Positions 47,614 to 57,646 of a stretch of DNA of 64,000 bases are shown here, piece after piece. Made by a program: the position numbers and the translations under genes. Origin of the DNA: Mesostigma viride (Eukaryota; Streptophyta; Mesostigmatophyceae; Mesostigmatales; Mesostigmataceae); contig RPFO01000080.1 in assembly GCA_009746045.1 (NCBI GenBank), positions 485,366 through 549,365 of the forward strand, in the 5' to 3' direction. Numbering within the stretch: the first letter of the stretch is position 1; every line of letters begins with the position of its first letter. The notes beneath the pieces were generated by a model. That model was not told the DNA's origin, did not search any database, and saw only the letters and a list, made by a program, of their open reading frames with translations.

Positions 47614-49195
47614 CGGTCCTAACGAGGTTGAGGAGTACACGGAGGGCCGGTATGTCAGCGAGTCCGAGGCGACTTGGCGCATCTTCGGCTTTGAAATGCA
47701 AACCATGTACCCTCCAGTCGAGGCGCTGCCGGTGCACGACGAGGGCCAACAACAGGTGTACGTTCGGCCGGACGACGACCTGGACCAGCAGGTGGCCCGC
47801 GGCGCCATGACGATGTTGACCGGCTTCTTCGACCTGTGCGCGACCGACACTAGAGCGAGCGATTTGCTCTACCTGGATGTGGTCAAGCATTATCGATGGG
47901 ATGCGGGCCCCAAGAAGTGGTTGCGACGCGTGCGGTCCACCGATACCATCGAACGGATCGTCGGTGTCTACCCATCTGCGGGAGAACGCTATTACTTACG
48001 CCTACTTCTGTTGCGCGTGAAGGGCCCCACGTCCTTTGCGGCCTTGCGGGAGCACAATGGCACGGTGCATACCACGTACAAGGACGCATGCATCGCGCGT
48101 GGGCTGCTACGCGACGATAGTGAGTGGCGGCGGTGCCTCCGCGAGGCGGTGACCGAGGTCACAGACGGCAGGCTGTTGCGACAGGTGTTTGTCATGATCC
48201 TGACCAACAGTGAACCGCCCCAAAACGCGCTGGCGCTGTGGGATGAATTCAAGGACGACTTGGCGGAGAGCTTCACCAGGGCGCGTCGCGCAGATGGAGC
48301 GGCAGCCGCACCGGTGGCATGCAACGACGCCGACCGTAATGCCGCCTTGCTGGACATCGAGGACCGCTTGCGACGCATCCGCAAGACGTTGGAGCAGTTC
48401 GGGCTCCCCACGCCGACACCGGCACCAGCGGGGGCGACACCGGCCTCGCACAACCCCCTCATCAGGGAGGAGCGCGAGTATGACGTCGCTGAGTGCCGCC
48501 GGTTGGCGGACGAGGCTTCCTCTCGGGCCAACCAGGAGCAACGGCAGGTGTTCGACAGCATCCTTGCGCACGTGCAGTCTGGCCGTGGCGCATTCTGCGT
48601 CATCAACGCACCTGCCGGGTGCGGCAAGAGCTTTGTGTTGTCATGGGTCCTAAACCACGTACGCGCGGATGGCGACATCGCGCTCGCGACGGCCACCACG
48701 GGCATCGCGGGGTTGCTGTTGCCGGGAGGGCGAACTTTCCATTCCCGCCTTAAGGTGCCCATGCGCGTGGACTCCGGTCAATTGTTCCCCATCGCGTACG
48801 AGTCTGACACGGCGGGGCTGCTGCGCGAGACCAAGTTGCTCATTGTTGATGAGTGTTTTTGTGTAAAGCGTCAGTTGTTCGAGGCTCTAGACCTCACTTT
48901 GAAGGAGGTGAGGCGGCTACCAGGGCAGCCGCCCTCGCACGACATCATGGGGGGCTTGGTGGTCGTGACGGGGGGTGACCCGATGCAGAACATGTGCATC
49001 GAGCCACGTGCGTCGGTGGCACAGCTCATCGGGCTGTCGCTGTCCCGCTCTCACCTGTATACCAAGCGGCCAGCCGTTACACATTACGGGAAAACCAGCG
49101 TGTCATTCGGCTCGGCAGTTCGCCTGCGCACGTCGCCCACGCGTCGTGGCTGCTGGAGCTGGGCCGTGGGGACGTGCCCACGGTGGCGACGCTAG
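47381..49195 (+). pseudogene. Helitron linker and Pif1-type helicase, N-terminal part
   Basis: Following the Pro/Ala repeat, VSESEATWRIFGFEMQ, GERYYLRLLLLRVKGPTSF and CIARGLLRDDSEWRRCL match the conserved Helitron linker. The helicase then begins: INAPAGCGKSFVLSW (Walker A, about residue 410), TATTGIAGLLLPGGRTFHS, LLIVDECFCV (Walker B) and VVVTGGDPMQN. The frame departs from homology at about 49080 and ends at 49195; the expected LRENQRVIRL motif is in the next segment. Pif1-type helicases unwind DNA 5' to 3'. Confidence 0.88.
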
Positions 49196-49656
49196 GGGCG
49201 GACCTCATCCAAGTGCCCGACCAATACCTCATGGACGCGCGTAACCCCATGGACCTGGTGGACTTCACGTTCCCCGACCTGGGCAACAACTACCGTGACG
49301 CGGCGTACGTCGCGGGGCGCGCCATCTTGACGCCCAAGAACGCGGACTGCCGTGAGCTCAATGAGCGCATCGCAGAGGAGCGGTTCGTGGGTGAGCAGAC
49401 GCGCGTGTGCCTAAGCACGGACAGCGTGGGCCCAGATGACAATGCCTCGTTGTGGCTCGTGGAGGTCCTCAACACCATCGAGATCTCGGGCCTGCCACTG
49501 CACAAATTGGTGCTGACCAAGTGGTTTGTTTACATTCTCCTCGATCCGGAATGTGTCACTGAAGGACGGTCTAGCCAACGGGACGCGGGTGCAGGTGACC
49601 GACATCTACGCCAATTTTGTCAAGGTGAAGATCCTCACGGGCACACACGTGGGTGA
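49070..49656 (+). pseudogene. Helitron helicase, middle segment
   Basis: The frame carries LRENQRVIRLGSS, HASWLLELGRGDVP, AILTPKNADCRELNERI and LPLHKLVLTKW, all typical of the Helitron/Pif1 helicase between motifs III and V. It goes out of frame at about 49540, and the rest of the frame up to 49656 is a shadow. Confidence 0.82.
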
Positions 49657-49975
49657 GGTGGCGTTCATCACGCGACAAGACGTCACTCCTAGCGACACCA
49701 AGTTGCCCTTCACTTTGCGGCGACGCCAATTCCCCATGGCCGCGGCCATGGTGATGACCATCTCCAAAGGTCAAGGGCAGACGCTGATGCGTGTGGGAGG
49801 CTATCTCCGCGAGCCGTGCTTCTCGCATGGTCAGCTGTACGTGCTCATGTCGCGTGTTGGGGAGCCGGACGCCGTCCGTGTGCTGGTGACCGACCTGCCC
49901 AATGTGCAAGGCACATTCTCGGGGCATCCCGGGGTGTACACACGCATTGTCGTCCACAAGACGGTGCTCGTGTAA
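49526..49975 (+). pseudogene. Helitron helicase, C-terminal segment
   Basis: VSLKDGLANGTRVQVTDIYA, RRRQFPMAAAMVMTISKGQG and HGQLYVLMSRVGEPDAVRVL are the last conserved helicase motifs (V and VI) of Helitrons. The stop at 49973-49975 is at the usual place, about 25 residues beyond the final motif. Confidence 0.85.
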
Positions 49976-50033
49976 TTAATGGGGGCCTGCTCAGTTGGGT
50001 GCGTACGCCAGTCCACAATGCTGTATTATAGTT

Positions 50034-50233
50034 GGTAGGTCCATGGCTGCTGCCAACCTCAATGGCGTGTGGACATCAAGATTGCGTTGTGAGGACTTGA
50101 ATAATATTATCATGTATGTGGTTGTGACTCTTTCATGTTAGTGGTTGAGACTCCTCCGTAAAGCTGAAGATGTGGGTTTCTCCTGCCCCCCTGTGTCACA
50201 AATTATTGCGCATGCTTTTGTGCTGACAACCCT
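50034..50233 (+). repeat. Duplicated segment, copy A (with 53101-53152)
   Basis: GGTAGGT...GCTGCCAACCTCAATGGCG and, further on, GTCACAAATT...GTGCTGACAACCCTTT correspond to 53261-53485 (intron 1 of the gene downstream). The piggyBac element interrupts this copy at its TTAA, and the remainder (CGTGTGCCACTCACGTCTCGCGCAG) continues at 53101-53152. Confidence 0.65.
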
Positions 50234-50548
50234 TTAACCCCTAAACCGTCCTCGTGCCGATTTTCGACTGCGAGTTTTTCTCATGCCTCACATTCGGCAT
50301 GAGTTTGTGCGCCCTGTAGGGATTTGGCGGGAGGGTTTTGGCGGGAACCAACTAGACCACCGAAAAGATCTAGATTCACTCTATCCGTAGGACACTTGTC
50401 TGACCGTATTTGACCACCGTATCAGGGTGGAAACCCTGGTCAAAGTCAACAGGGTACCCTGGTGCATGCAGGTTTGGGCGGTAAAAAAAATTGACAAAAA
50501 CGTACGAAAACGAAGGATGCGAAAAAAGGGGGGAGCGCGGACGTAGAC

Positions 50549-51268
50549 ATGGCGGACGAAATGCAGGCAGATATACGGACTTTCAAGGTAAAGAAGGGCA
50601 TTTTCATGGCAGTGCCTGTGGAAAAATTCGGACGAGACTGGGCGATAGAGCAGTATGGGGAAAAACAAAGCGAGGTACGTTTGCCGGGCAAGGTAGTGAC
50701 AGTGAACAGGTCCGGAGATGGTGCACGGTGCTATTTCCCGGACGACAAGCTCACGTACCCATTCACCCGTGAGCAGATTTTCATATATTCGTGCAGCTCA
50801 GATGAGTACGAAGCTCTAGTGAAAGAATGCGCCGCCAGGAAGGTCCCAACGGCAGGTAGCAGTGACGATGATAGCGAGCAGGGCCAGGATAGCGATTCTG
50901 ACGCCGGCGAGGACGACGACGACAAATCCGAGGATATCGAGCTGCCCACACCGGTCAAGCGACGCGAGCCGGGGAAGCGCGCTGTCGGCAACCCGAAGAA
51001 GAACCCAGCCATCAGCCACGCCCCGAAAAGGCGCCGTCAGACCAAGGCGGCGGCCAGCGAGAGCGTTGTCTCGGACGCTTCCGATGACGACTTTGTTTAC
51101 CAGAAGGGTGCGGAGGGTCCGGTGCCGAGCGGTGAGGCTGAGCTCGATGATTCGTTTTTCCTAACGACACTCCTGCCACTGAGGAGCCAGCCGAGACTGT
51201 CTGGAAATCTGGTTTCGGCAAGCCAGGTGTGTTTCCTTTTCCCGATACTCCGGTGCTGTCGCCGATGA
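50549..51268 (+). pseudogene. piggyBac transposase, N-terminal region
   Basis: The ORF starts at an ATG (MADEMQADIRTF). Residues 1-95 form a compact domain (VPVEKFGRDWAIEQYGEK, GARCYFPDDKLTYPF), followed by an acidic stretch (SSDDDSEQGQDSDSDAGEDDDD) and a basic one with PKRRRQTK, a likely nuclear localisation signal. Downstream of DDSFF a shift in a T run changes the frame; the true continuation is the ORF beginning at 51229. Disordered acidic and basic N-termini are common in piggyBac transposases; the compact first domain is one I do not recognise. Confidence 0.65.
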
Positions 51269-51480
51269 CGGGTACCGCCTGCTATCAAAACCTTTCCCCT
51301 GCCCAGCTCGAGTTTGGGCCCCTCGGGCTGTTCTCCCTTTTCTGGTCCCAACGTGATGTCGTGGCCAAGATTGTCAAGGAGACCAACGACTATGCTGAGC
51401 TCAAGGGGGCGGGCAAGCCAGGTGAGCGTGAGTGGCACCCCTTAACAATGCATGAGATGGGCAAATTTCTGGGTGGAGCA
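51229..51480 (+). pseudogene. piggyBac transposase, start of the DDE_Tnp_1_7 domain
   Basis: LEFGPLGLFSLFWSQRDVVA, KIVKETNDYAE, EWHPLTMHEMGKFLGG match the beginning of the piggyBac domain: hydrophobic start, I-V-x-x-T-N-x-Y-A, then W-x-x-x-T-x-x-E-x-x-x-F-L-G. Homology breaks right after FLGG, where the sequence passes directly into the C-terminal region; all three catalytic aspartates are therefore absent. Remaining codons to 51549 are a shadow frame. Confidence 0.78.
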
Positions 51481-51740
51481 GGTGCTGTGCCAACTGTGCT
51501 GCGCGCAAGGCAGGAAGCACAAGACCTCGGTCATGTGCGAGCACTGTGACATGGCGTTCTGCAGCAACAGCGAGCGGAACTGCTTCGGCCTCTTCCACTC
51601 CGGGCAGGTGGAGGGGCTGGACTTCAACGTGACGAAGCAGCGGGTATGGCAGCGCCTCTCCCAGCGTGGCGAATGCGCCAAGAATTTCAAGGGCGCCACT
51701 ACCACGAGGGGTCAGCAGCCACCACCCGGAAGCTCAAGGG
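51465..51740 (+). pseudogene. piggyBac transposase, C-terminal Cys-rich domain
   Basis: CQLCCAQGRKHKTSVMCEHC followed by DMAFCSNSERNCFGLFH shows the C-x-x-C ... C-x-x-C ... C ... CF-x-x-x-H arrangement of the piggyBac zinc-binding end, which contacts the inverted repeats. Keeping the two ends of the protein while losing the catalytic core is the result of one internal deletion. Downstream (51740-52240) there is no further coding signature. Confidence 0.78.
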
Positions 51741-52239
51741 GGTGGCGCGGCGCCGCCATCTCAGGGCGGAGCATGTCCGCCTGGGATATAGTCCTACGGA
51801 GGCTGACTAAGAATGCTAGCATTTGTTGCCTACGTGGCATGGCGTTTGGCCTTTCCTGCCCGCGCTCATGCGCGCCGTGTATCACCATGGGCCGGCATGG
51901 TTTGAAGTGTGTGTTATTGTTTCATGGACCCACCTGTGCATGTGTTATTTGGTTTCATGTTGTTAGCCTGCATGGGTTATTGTTTCATGGTCATGTCTTA
52001 TTAGCTTTCATGTTTATGCATAACTTGTGCAGTTTGAAAATCTGCTCCGTGATGGTCACAGTGCCACCTATTTCTAGTTGGCAATTTTCAGTGTTACTGC
52101 ATGCATGGTCCCTTGGTCACTAATTTATCTAGGAGTGCTGGGATGTTTTGACTTTGTGTGCAAGGTCCATCATGCATGTAAAAATAAGTACCACAGTATC
52201 AGCGGGTCTGCAAGCATTTACGCTTATTGTGGCATATAT

Positions 52240-52790
52240 TTGTGCCACATAGGAGCTGGAATAAACATAATCATGCATGTTTCATGCTTACCTATCATTT
52301 CCATGTTCAAAACTGCACTAGGATGTTTATTCTAGCCCCCCCAAACTGGTCACTCAGAATAGTCACCAGCTATTTTTAGCATTATCTTGTGGGTCCCTGG
52401 GTGAAACAAGACATGTAAGTGTTTGGATGTAGTGCTTGGGTACAGTTGCAGTCCCCCCTGAAATACTAGGGTGAAATCCAAGGTATACGTGCTCCATCAT
52501 GTATGATAAGGTTGTGAACCCCGTACTCGCGGCCCGCGCGTAGTCGTCTCCAATCATATCCGGCAGGGACCTGTAGTGGTTATGGCAGGTATTGGTGGCA
52601 CACAGGTTGGAATAAGTGTTAGCATGCATGTTTGCCCATACTCCATGCTTGCATATCGTTTCCATGTTCAAAACTGCACTAGGATGCCTATTTTAGCCCC
52701 CCAAAAACTCGCGACTCGAAATAGTCACCAGTTATTTTTAGCACCAGCTGATGGGTCCCTGGGGGAGTTACAATTTTTAGTGTTTGTATC
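52240..52790 (+). repeat. Direct duplication inside the piggyBac element
   Basis: The block TTTCCATGTTCAAAACTGC, ACTAGGATG, AATAGTCACCAGYTATTTTTAGCA and GGGTCCCTGG occurs at about 52290-52400 and again at about 52655-52765, about 360 bases apart. A short hairpin (CTCGTGACT / AGTCACGAG) lies near the right end at about 53055-53080. Confidence 0.65.
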
Positions 52791-53160
52791 CCATCCTAAC
52801 TAAAAAATCTATCTACAAAACCAACCCCAGGGTCAACTCATTGAGGAAAGGGGTCTATCATCCATTATAAGGGTGTCACCGCGCACACTCACCGTACCCC
52901 CCTGAGGGGGGGGCTATTTATAGAGCAGGGGGGGCTAGCACTGGGACCACCCACTATACCCCCAGGTGGGCCCTAATATGGTTATGCTTGGTTCCTAGTA
53001 TGGTCTAGAAAAAATAATTAGGCTGAATGGGGGCACCTGTGGCATACTGTGCAACTCGTGACTCATTTTAGTCACGAGTCAAAGACGGTTGAGGGGTTAA
53101 CTGTGCGTTGTGCCCCGTTTTGCAGTGCGTGTGCCACTCACGTCTCGCGCAGGTGCAGTC

Positions 53161-54621
53161 ATGGTGAAATGGGCGGAGTTGATGGACAACATGCTGCCAC
53201 CCACAGGTTACAGCGATGATGACTCATTACATCCCGAGGAGTCCGAGGAGTCCCCGCGTGGTAGGTAGCGGCTGCCAACCTCAATGGCGTACGTGGACAT
53301 GAATATTGTGATGCACGTGATTTCCTTGATGTTAGTGGTTATGACTCACCTTAACTGCTCGAGATTTGAGTTTGTCATATCCCCCTATCAGTCACAAATT
53401 GTTGGGCACGCATTTGTGTTGACAACCCTTTCATCGTGCTTTCTTCCCCGCTTTGCCTTCCACGTGCCACCCACATGTCGCACAGGGTACCCCGCCGTCG
53501 AGACCGGGCCAGAAGAAGAGGAAGTTCCGGACCCGCAGTCTTCTATCGGGTGAGTGTTCCAAGAGAATCCACTGGCCAAATTGCACGTGTCGTACATGAC
53601 GGAAGGATGGTTACATTATGTGCCATGAGCATGCATCAGTCTGAGGGGTGGTACGAGGGTCGGTATCAATGTTCACGAGCGGGGCAAGCACCCAAGGGAC
53701 CCATACGTTGAACCCAAGGAGTGCATGGTGCTATATATTCTATGTGCTATATATTCTTTGTGACCCGTGCCCGTTATTGCTGATAAGGTTTTTATTGTGC
53801 TTTGCGACCCGTGCCTCCCTGCATGTGCCACCCACATCTTGCGCAGATGCGAGGAGGCATTCACTCCTGGGAGCAAGTTCGACAGTACATGTGAAGACTT
53901 TGTGCTGTTTGTGTTAGCTGATCGTGCAACACCAGACGCTCCGAGTTTTGACGACTGGGCATTTATGACAGCTCAGTCTTCGTGGGTTGATGCTTTTGAC
54001 GCCGACTCTTTTCATGTCAGGTACTTGACTAGGCGTGCTATAAGGCCTGAAGGCGAGCTCCATCAGGCCATGATGTTCTGCAATAACCTAGGCAGCTACA
54101 TGTGGTTGTTCACTGCAATTTTTTGGCACGTGATGGGCATCCCCATGCCGTTCCGCCTTGAGACGGCCCCTCCTGCATTTTGGGGCGTGTGTGCCTTTTA
54201 CTGGCGTATGCTTATGTCCGACACGGGCTTGCCCATAGACCTATGGTCGTATATTGACCACAGGGACCCGGACAGCGACGCGGACAGCGATAACCCGGAC
54301 AACGGCAGACTGGTTTTTTTTAGGATGGATACCCCGTTTTTGGAACTAATGGGGCTTCTTCCCCTGGTACGCGATCGTCTGGTGAAGTGGGTGAATGCAA
54401 TGGGAGTCCCCAAAGGGCGAAGGACCCCATTTCCCAGCATGGATGGGTTATCGTGGCGCGACACGCTCGATGACCCTTTCGCGACTGAGGAGTCGGCTCG
54501 TGCGCGAAATAGTCTGCCTGAGCACGCATCAGAGGGGTGGGATGAGTGTTGGTATCAGTATTCCCGAGCGGGATTCCTTAACGGTCGATGCAAGCATCCA
54601 CGGGACAGACAAGTTGACTAA
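53161..54621 (+). CDS. Three-exon gene of unknown family
   Basis: Exons 53161-53260, 53486-53549 and 53847-54621 join in phase (1 then 2) at GT-AG borders: CGTG|GTAGGT ... CACAG|GG and CGG|GTGAGT ... GCGCAG|A. The model gives about 312 residues. Exon 1 starts MVKWAELMDNMLPP and is acidic toward its end, exon 2 is acidic (EEEEVPDPQS), and exon 3 holds a compact Trp/Phe-rich domain (FVLFVLADRATPD, YMWLFTAIFWHVMGIPMPF, FWGVCAFYWRMLMSD) with a DSDADSDNPD linker. AATAAA lies at 54770-54775. I recognise no family. An acceptor-like AG at 53151-53152 suggests further upstream exons. Intron 2 contains a decayed duplicate of the exon 3 end. Confidence 0.45.
53261..53760 (+). repeat. Tandem duplication within the orphan locus
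   Basis: Intron 1 (53261-53485) is a second copy of 50034-50233 plus 53101-53152. Within intron 2 the stretch CATCAGTCTGAGGGGTGG...GTATCAATGTTCACGAGCGGG (53634-53685) corresponds to the end of exon 3 (54526-54572). The sequence before each acceptor (GTGCCACCCACATSTYGC) is shared by introns 1 and 2, and the copy before 53152 is similar. Confidence 0.65.
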
Positions 54622-54769
54622 GGGGTGCATGGGTACGTGCTTTATAAGCCGTGCATGGTCCTGAACAGAGGGAGAAGGTATGTAAGTATGAGATGTTAGC
54701 AGGGGCGTGGCCCCTATTGGGTCTCCTTGATTTAATTGAGTTACCTGCTCTGATCAAATACATGTTCAC

Positions 54770-54775
54770 AATAAA
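54770..54775 (+). terminator. Polyadenylation signal AATAAA
   Basis: AATAAA occurs about 150 bases after the stop of the three-exon gene, at a distance typical of a 3' untranslated region. It is a candidate signal only. Confidence 0.4.
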
Positions 54776-55142
54776 ACCTGTCTGCCAACTGTTATATGCC
54801 TAAGCTAATTAACTAATTAGTGTGGGTGGTTCCGCTTACGGCACTGTAGATAGCAGTTGATGGGAACATGCAGAAAACTTAATGAACTAATTAGTTTATA
54901 GGTAGACAGCGTCCAGGTTACTATCCACGGGCTGTCCTTCTGCCTTGAAATCGCCCTCACTAGCTAGCCCCTAAACTACACTCACTCACCCAACCAAGTT
55001 GCCAAGCAAACAACCAACCACTCGAGCCTTGAGTTGAGCAAGTACTAGCCATGAGTGTGTTATTCCATGAACACTACAGTACAAACGGCCGAAGTCTGTG
55101 ATGGTAGTAGGGGCTTGGCCCCTACCGGGTCTACTTGTTTTG
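54776..55142. other. No gene recognised
   Basis: A short unit AGGGGCNTGGCCCCTANYGGGTCT occurs at about 54700-54725 and again at about 55108-55132. Nothing else is recognised. Confidence 0.4.
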
Positions 55143-55330
55143 TTATAAAAAACCCATATCGGCCCGGCACCCTACCTACTACCTACCCTTTAAGTTAACG
55201 GTTTTTGAGGCTCTGTAACTTCTAACCTATAGAGACCCCCTGGGGTTGCGACCAGTGGCAAACATGCTTGTTTTCGCGAGATCTACTCGAATCCAGCGTC
55301 GTGTAAATTTTCTTGTTTTTGGACACCCCC
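55143..55330. repeat. Dispersed repeat, inverted copy of about 42720-42905
   Basis: ACCCATATCGGCCCGGCACC, TAACGGTTTTTGAGGCTCTG, TAGAGACCCCCTGGGGTTGC and AACATGCTTGTTTTCGCGAG are present here and, inverted, inside the 1.2 kb inverted-repeat element. Differences are few. GTATGTGTCTGATATTTTTG just downstream (55335) also occurs at about 43361. Confidence 0.75.
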
Positions 55331-57646
55331 CCTGTATGTGTCTGATATTTTTGTTTCGGACACCCCCCCTGAGTCCAAAGTACTTTTTCCTCCTGTTGTC
55401 TGTATTGGCCCGTGAGCCATTCAGTAATCATGAATATCGACGGGCGTGTTCAGTTCAGTTCCGTAAGTTTGCATTTGCTCCATTAATATACGAAGGCAAA
55501 ATGCAAAAAGTTAAAACGTTAGCCTCCGACAATCTGGAGCGTCCGATGATGGATCCAACGGCCGCGATAAATGTTGCACGGATGCAACATGCCATTTGTG
55601 GTATTAAATTATCCGTCCCGGTCGATCGGCGCCGACCGTAATCCGGCGCCAGTGCCGAGGCCATAGTATAGTTGGCAGCCGAGGCAATCCGTGTGGAAGT
55701 AAGTGTAGAAGTTTTGCTGACGAACTTGGCTTTTGCGCCGTAGGCAGACCTAGCGCCTGAACGGGAGTTACGGGACAGCCAAGTGGCACTGCACATGCGT
55801 TATGATGGTTCCTACGGACATTTGGATATTTTTCAGGAGAGGCCTCTAGCCGTACTGGTCTTTAATGTGTTCTAGACGGTTCGAGAAGCCCGTCCCCGCG
55901 GACCTCACGTCATGCCTGGTTGGCAGCGCCAGGCGCAGCCACCAACGGGGACGAAGGGACAAAATAGGAAGGCACGAGCTATGCCAGCAGTCCGGACCTT
56001 GTATCGTAATTTACCACGTTGCTCTACAGATTATTTACCATCGCTTAATCCTGGAGTGTAAATCTCCTGTGGGCTCGAGTGTGAATCCCTCGCCTAGTAC
56101 TGGGTGTAAGTCTTCCCGCATTGAGTGTTTTAATCTGTGTGGTGACATTGTAATATACGAAACCGGTTTTCCGGGTTTGAGCTTATTCGTATTGTGTGAC
56201 AAGTATTCTTAAGCCACCATCGTGCGCTGTGACGCATAGGAAGTCAAAGGTCTTTCGCATTCATTCTCAATCATTAAGGCGCTATTCTAAATAGCCATAC
56301 GTGTTAAAATAAACCCGCTAAGTTAGCGGCTCGGGTCGTCCGTCCAAATACTACACATAAACAACCAATACAAAACAAGCAAACTACGGAAAACAAACGG
56401 CCTTCGGCCCCAACGGTCGCAAATCCAACGGAAACGACCCGAAATCAATAGCACCACCGAAACGACGCAGCCGCACGCCACGCCGACAGCCACCATCTGA
56501 CGAAAAACAAAGTGACGTGCTCCGCCAGCAATTTGCTGGCTGGCGATGGCAGGAAACGTACGCTAGAAAATTGGGATGGGGAATGCGCAGCCATGGTTTT
56601 ATACGTCAAAATTTTATGTTTGAAGAGCAAGTACGAAATCTAGAAAGCTGGAGGTGCGTCAACGGAGTGATACCTGCGTGGGAGAGGTCCGTGTCGCTAT
56701 GGCGACCTGGAAATGGAATGTCGTTGTAGATTTAGGTATTGTAGTATCATGCTTACTTGCTTTACGTACTGGGTGCCTAGTGAAATCAGTTTGCTGGCCG
56801 ACGAGTTTCTGGTGTCATCATATTGGAAAGAACGCTGGATTTTTTGCCACGGGACGTAACTGGCGATGCTGATGGTGAGGCGTTTGTTTCGATGACCGGG
56901 GTACTACCTGCTCTCTTTCTGATGCATTTTCATGGTTGCGTTCTTTCCATTTCGCCGAATCCACCTAGTCGCAGCAAAGACATAGCATCGCGTTGCGTTT
57001 TATTTTCTTCACGACGCCATCTTCATGGTCCTTCGAATGTCCTGTGTGAACGTCCGTTGCCCAAGGATCTGTGATGCTTTTTTCTGGGATATACTGGGCT
57101 TGGAAAGCCCCTCTGGATGCTTGCCTGGTCACGGGTTTGGGGCGTCATTTACTGCTGTACTGGCTGACATTCATGGTGCTTTCTGCGTAAGCTGACTTGC
57201 TTCGCACGTGGATTTTCACTGGACTGAAGAGCGCGTCTGCTAGCATGTGTACGTGGTGTATAAGGTGATCAATCAACCATTTGTTTATAGAACTAGACCT
57301 TAGGTGTGACAATAGAAGGTGTGTTATATATTTCTTCATCAAGCATGTCAAAAGTAATCTCCACTCGCTTACAACCTGAATTTTGCTTTGCTGGGTCTGC
57401 TGTGTGTCTCACTGTGCAGGCTATCCCCTTGGTTTATCAACCAGGTGGTTTTTGGTGGCAGCGGGGCCATATACTCTTCTTGGCGTTTTTCATCCATGGC
57501 ATGTCAACCAACGCATGCATGCCAGCCCCTAAACAAGAAAACACTATTCCAAAGAATGGAATTCAGGGCATGGTCATGAGCAGGGTAACAGCAGCATTAA
57601 TATTAAATGGGCATGATGTAAACAGGAAAACACTAGGTCACGTGAG
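55331..57646. other. No gene recognised
   Basis: Two GGACACCCCCCCTG units lie at 55320-55375. Several open frames of 60-145 codons occur (for example 55455-55796 minus, 57306-57743 plus), none with a known motif; the last runs into the tandem array and is not credible. Confidence 0.4.

Larger units (their letters stand above)
44969..49975 (+). mobile_element. Helitron (Rep-helicase), frameshifted
   Basis: A consecutive series of plus-strand frames encodes an N-terminal Cys-rich segment, a HUH-type Rep domain and a Pif1-type helicase, the signature of Helitrons, which move by rolling-circle replication. At least five frame changes are needed (about 45628, 47115, 47390-47600, 49080, 49540), so it is a pseudogene unless introns are involved. 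The terminal 5' TC and 3' hairpin-CTRR could not be located with confidence, so the given limits are the coding limits. Confidence 0.88.
50234..53100 (+). mobile_element. piggyBac-type element with internal deletion of the transposase
   Basis: TTAA lies at 50234-50237 and 53097-53100. The inverted ends CCCCTAAACCGTC (50238-50250) and GACGGTTGAGGGG (53084-53096) differ by one base. A piggyBac transposase N-terminus and C-terminal Cys-rich domain are encoded in order, without the catalytic core between them. The paralogous sequence at 53400-53450 lacks the insertion and serves as an empty-site comparison. A segment of about 190 bases occurs twice inside (about 52240-52440 and 52605-52790). Confidence 0.88.
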
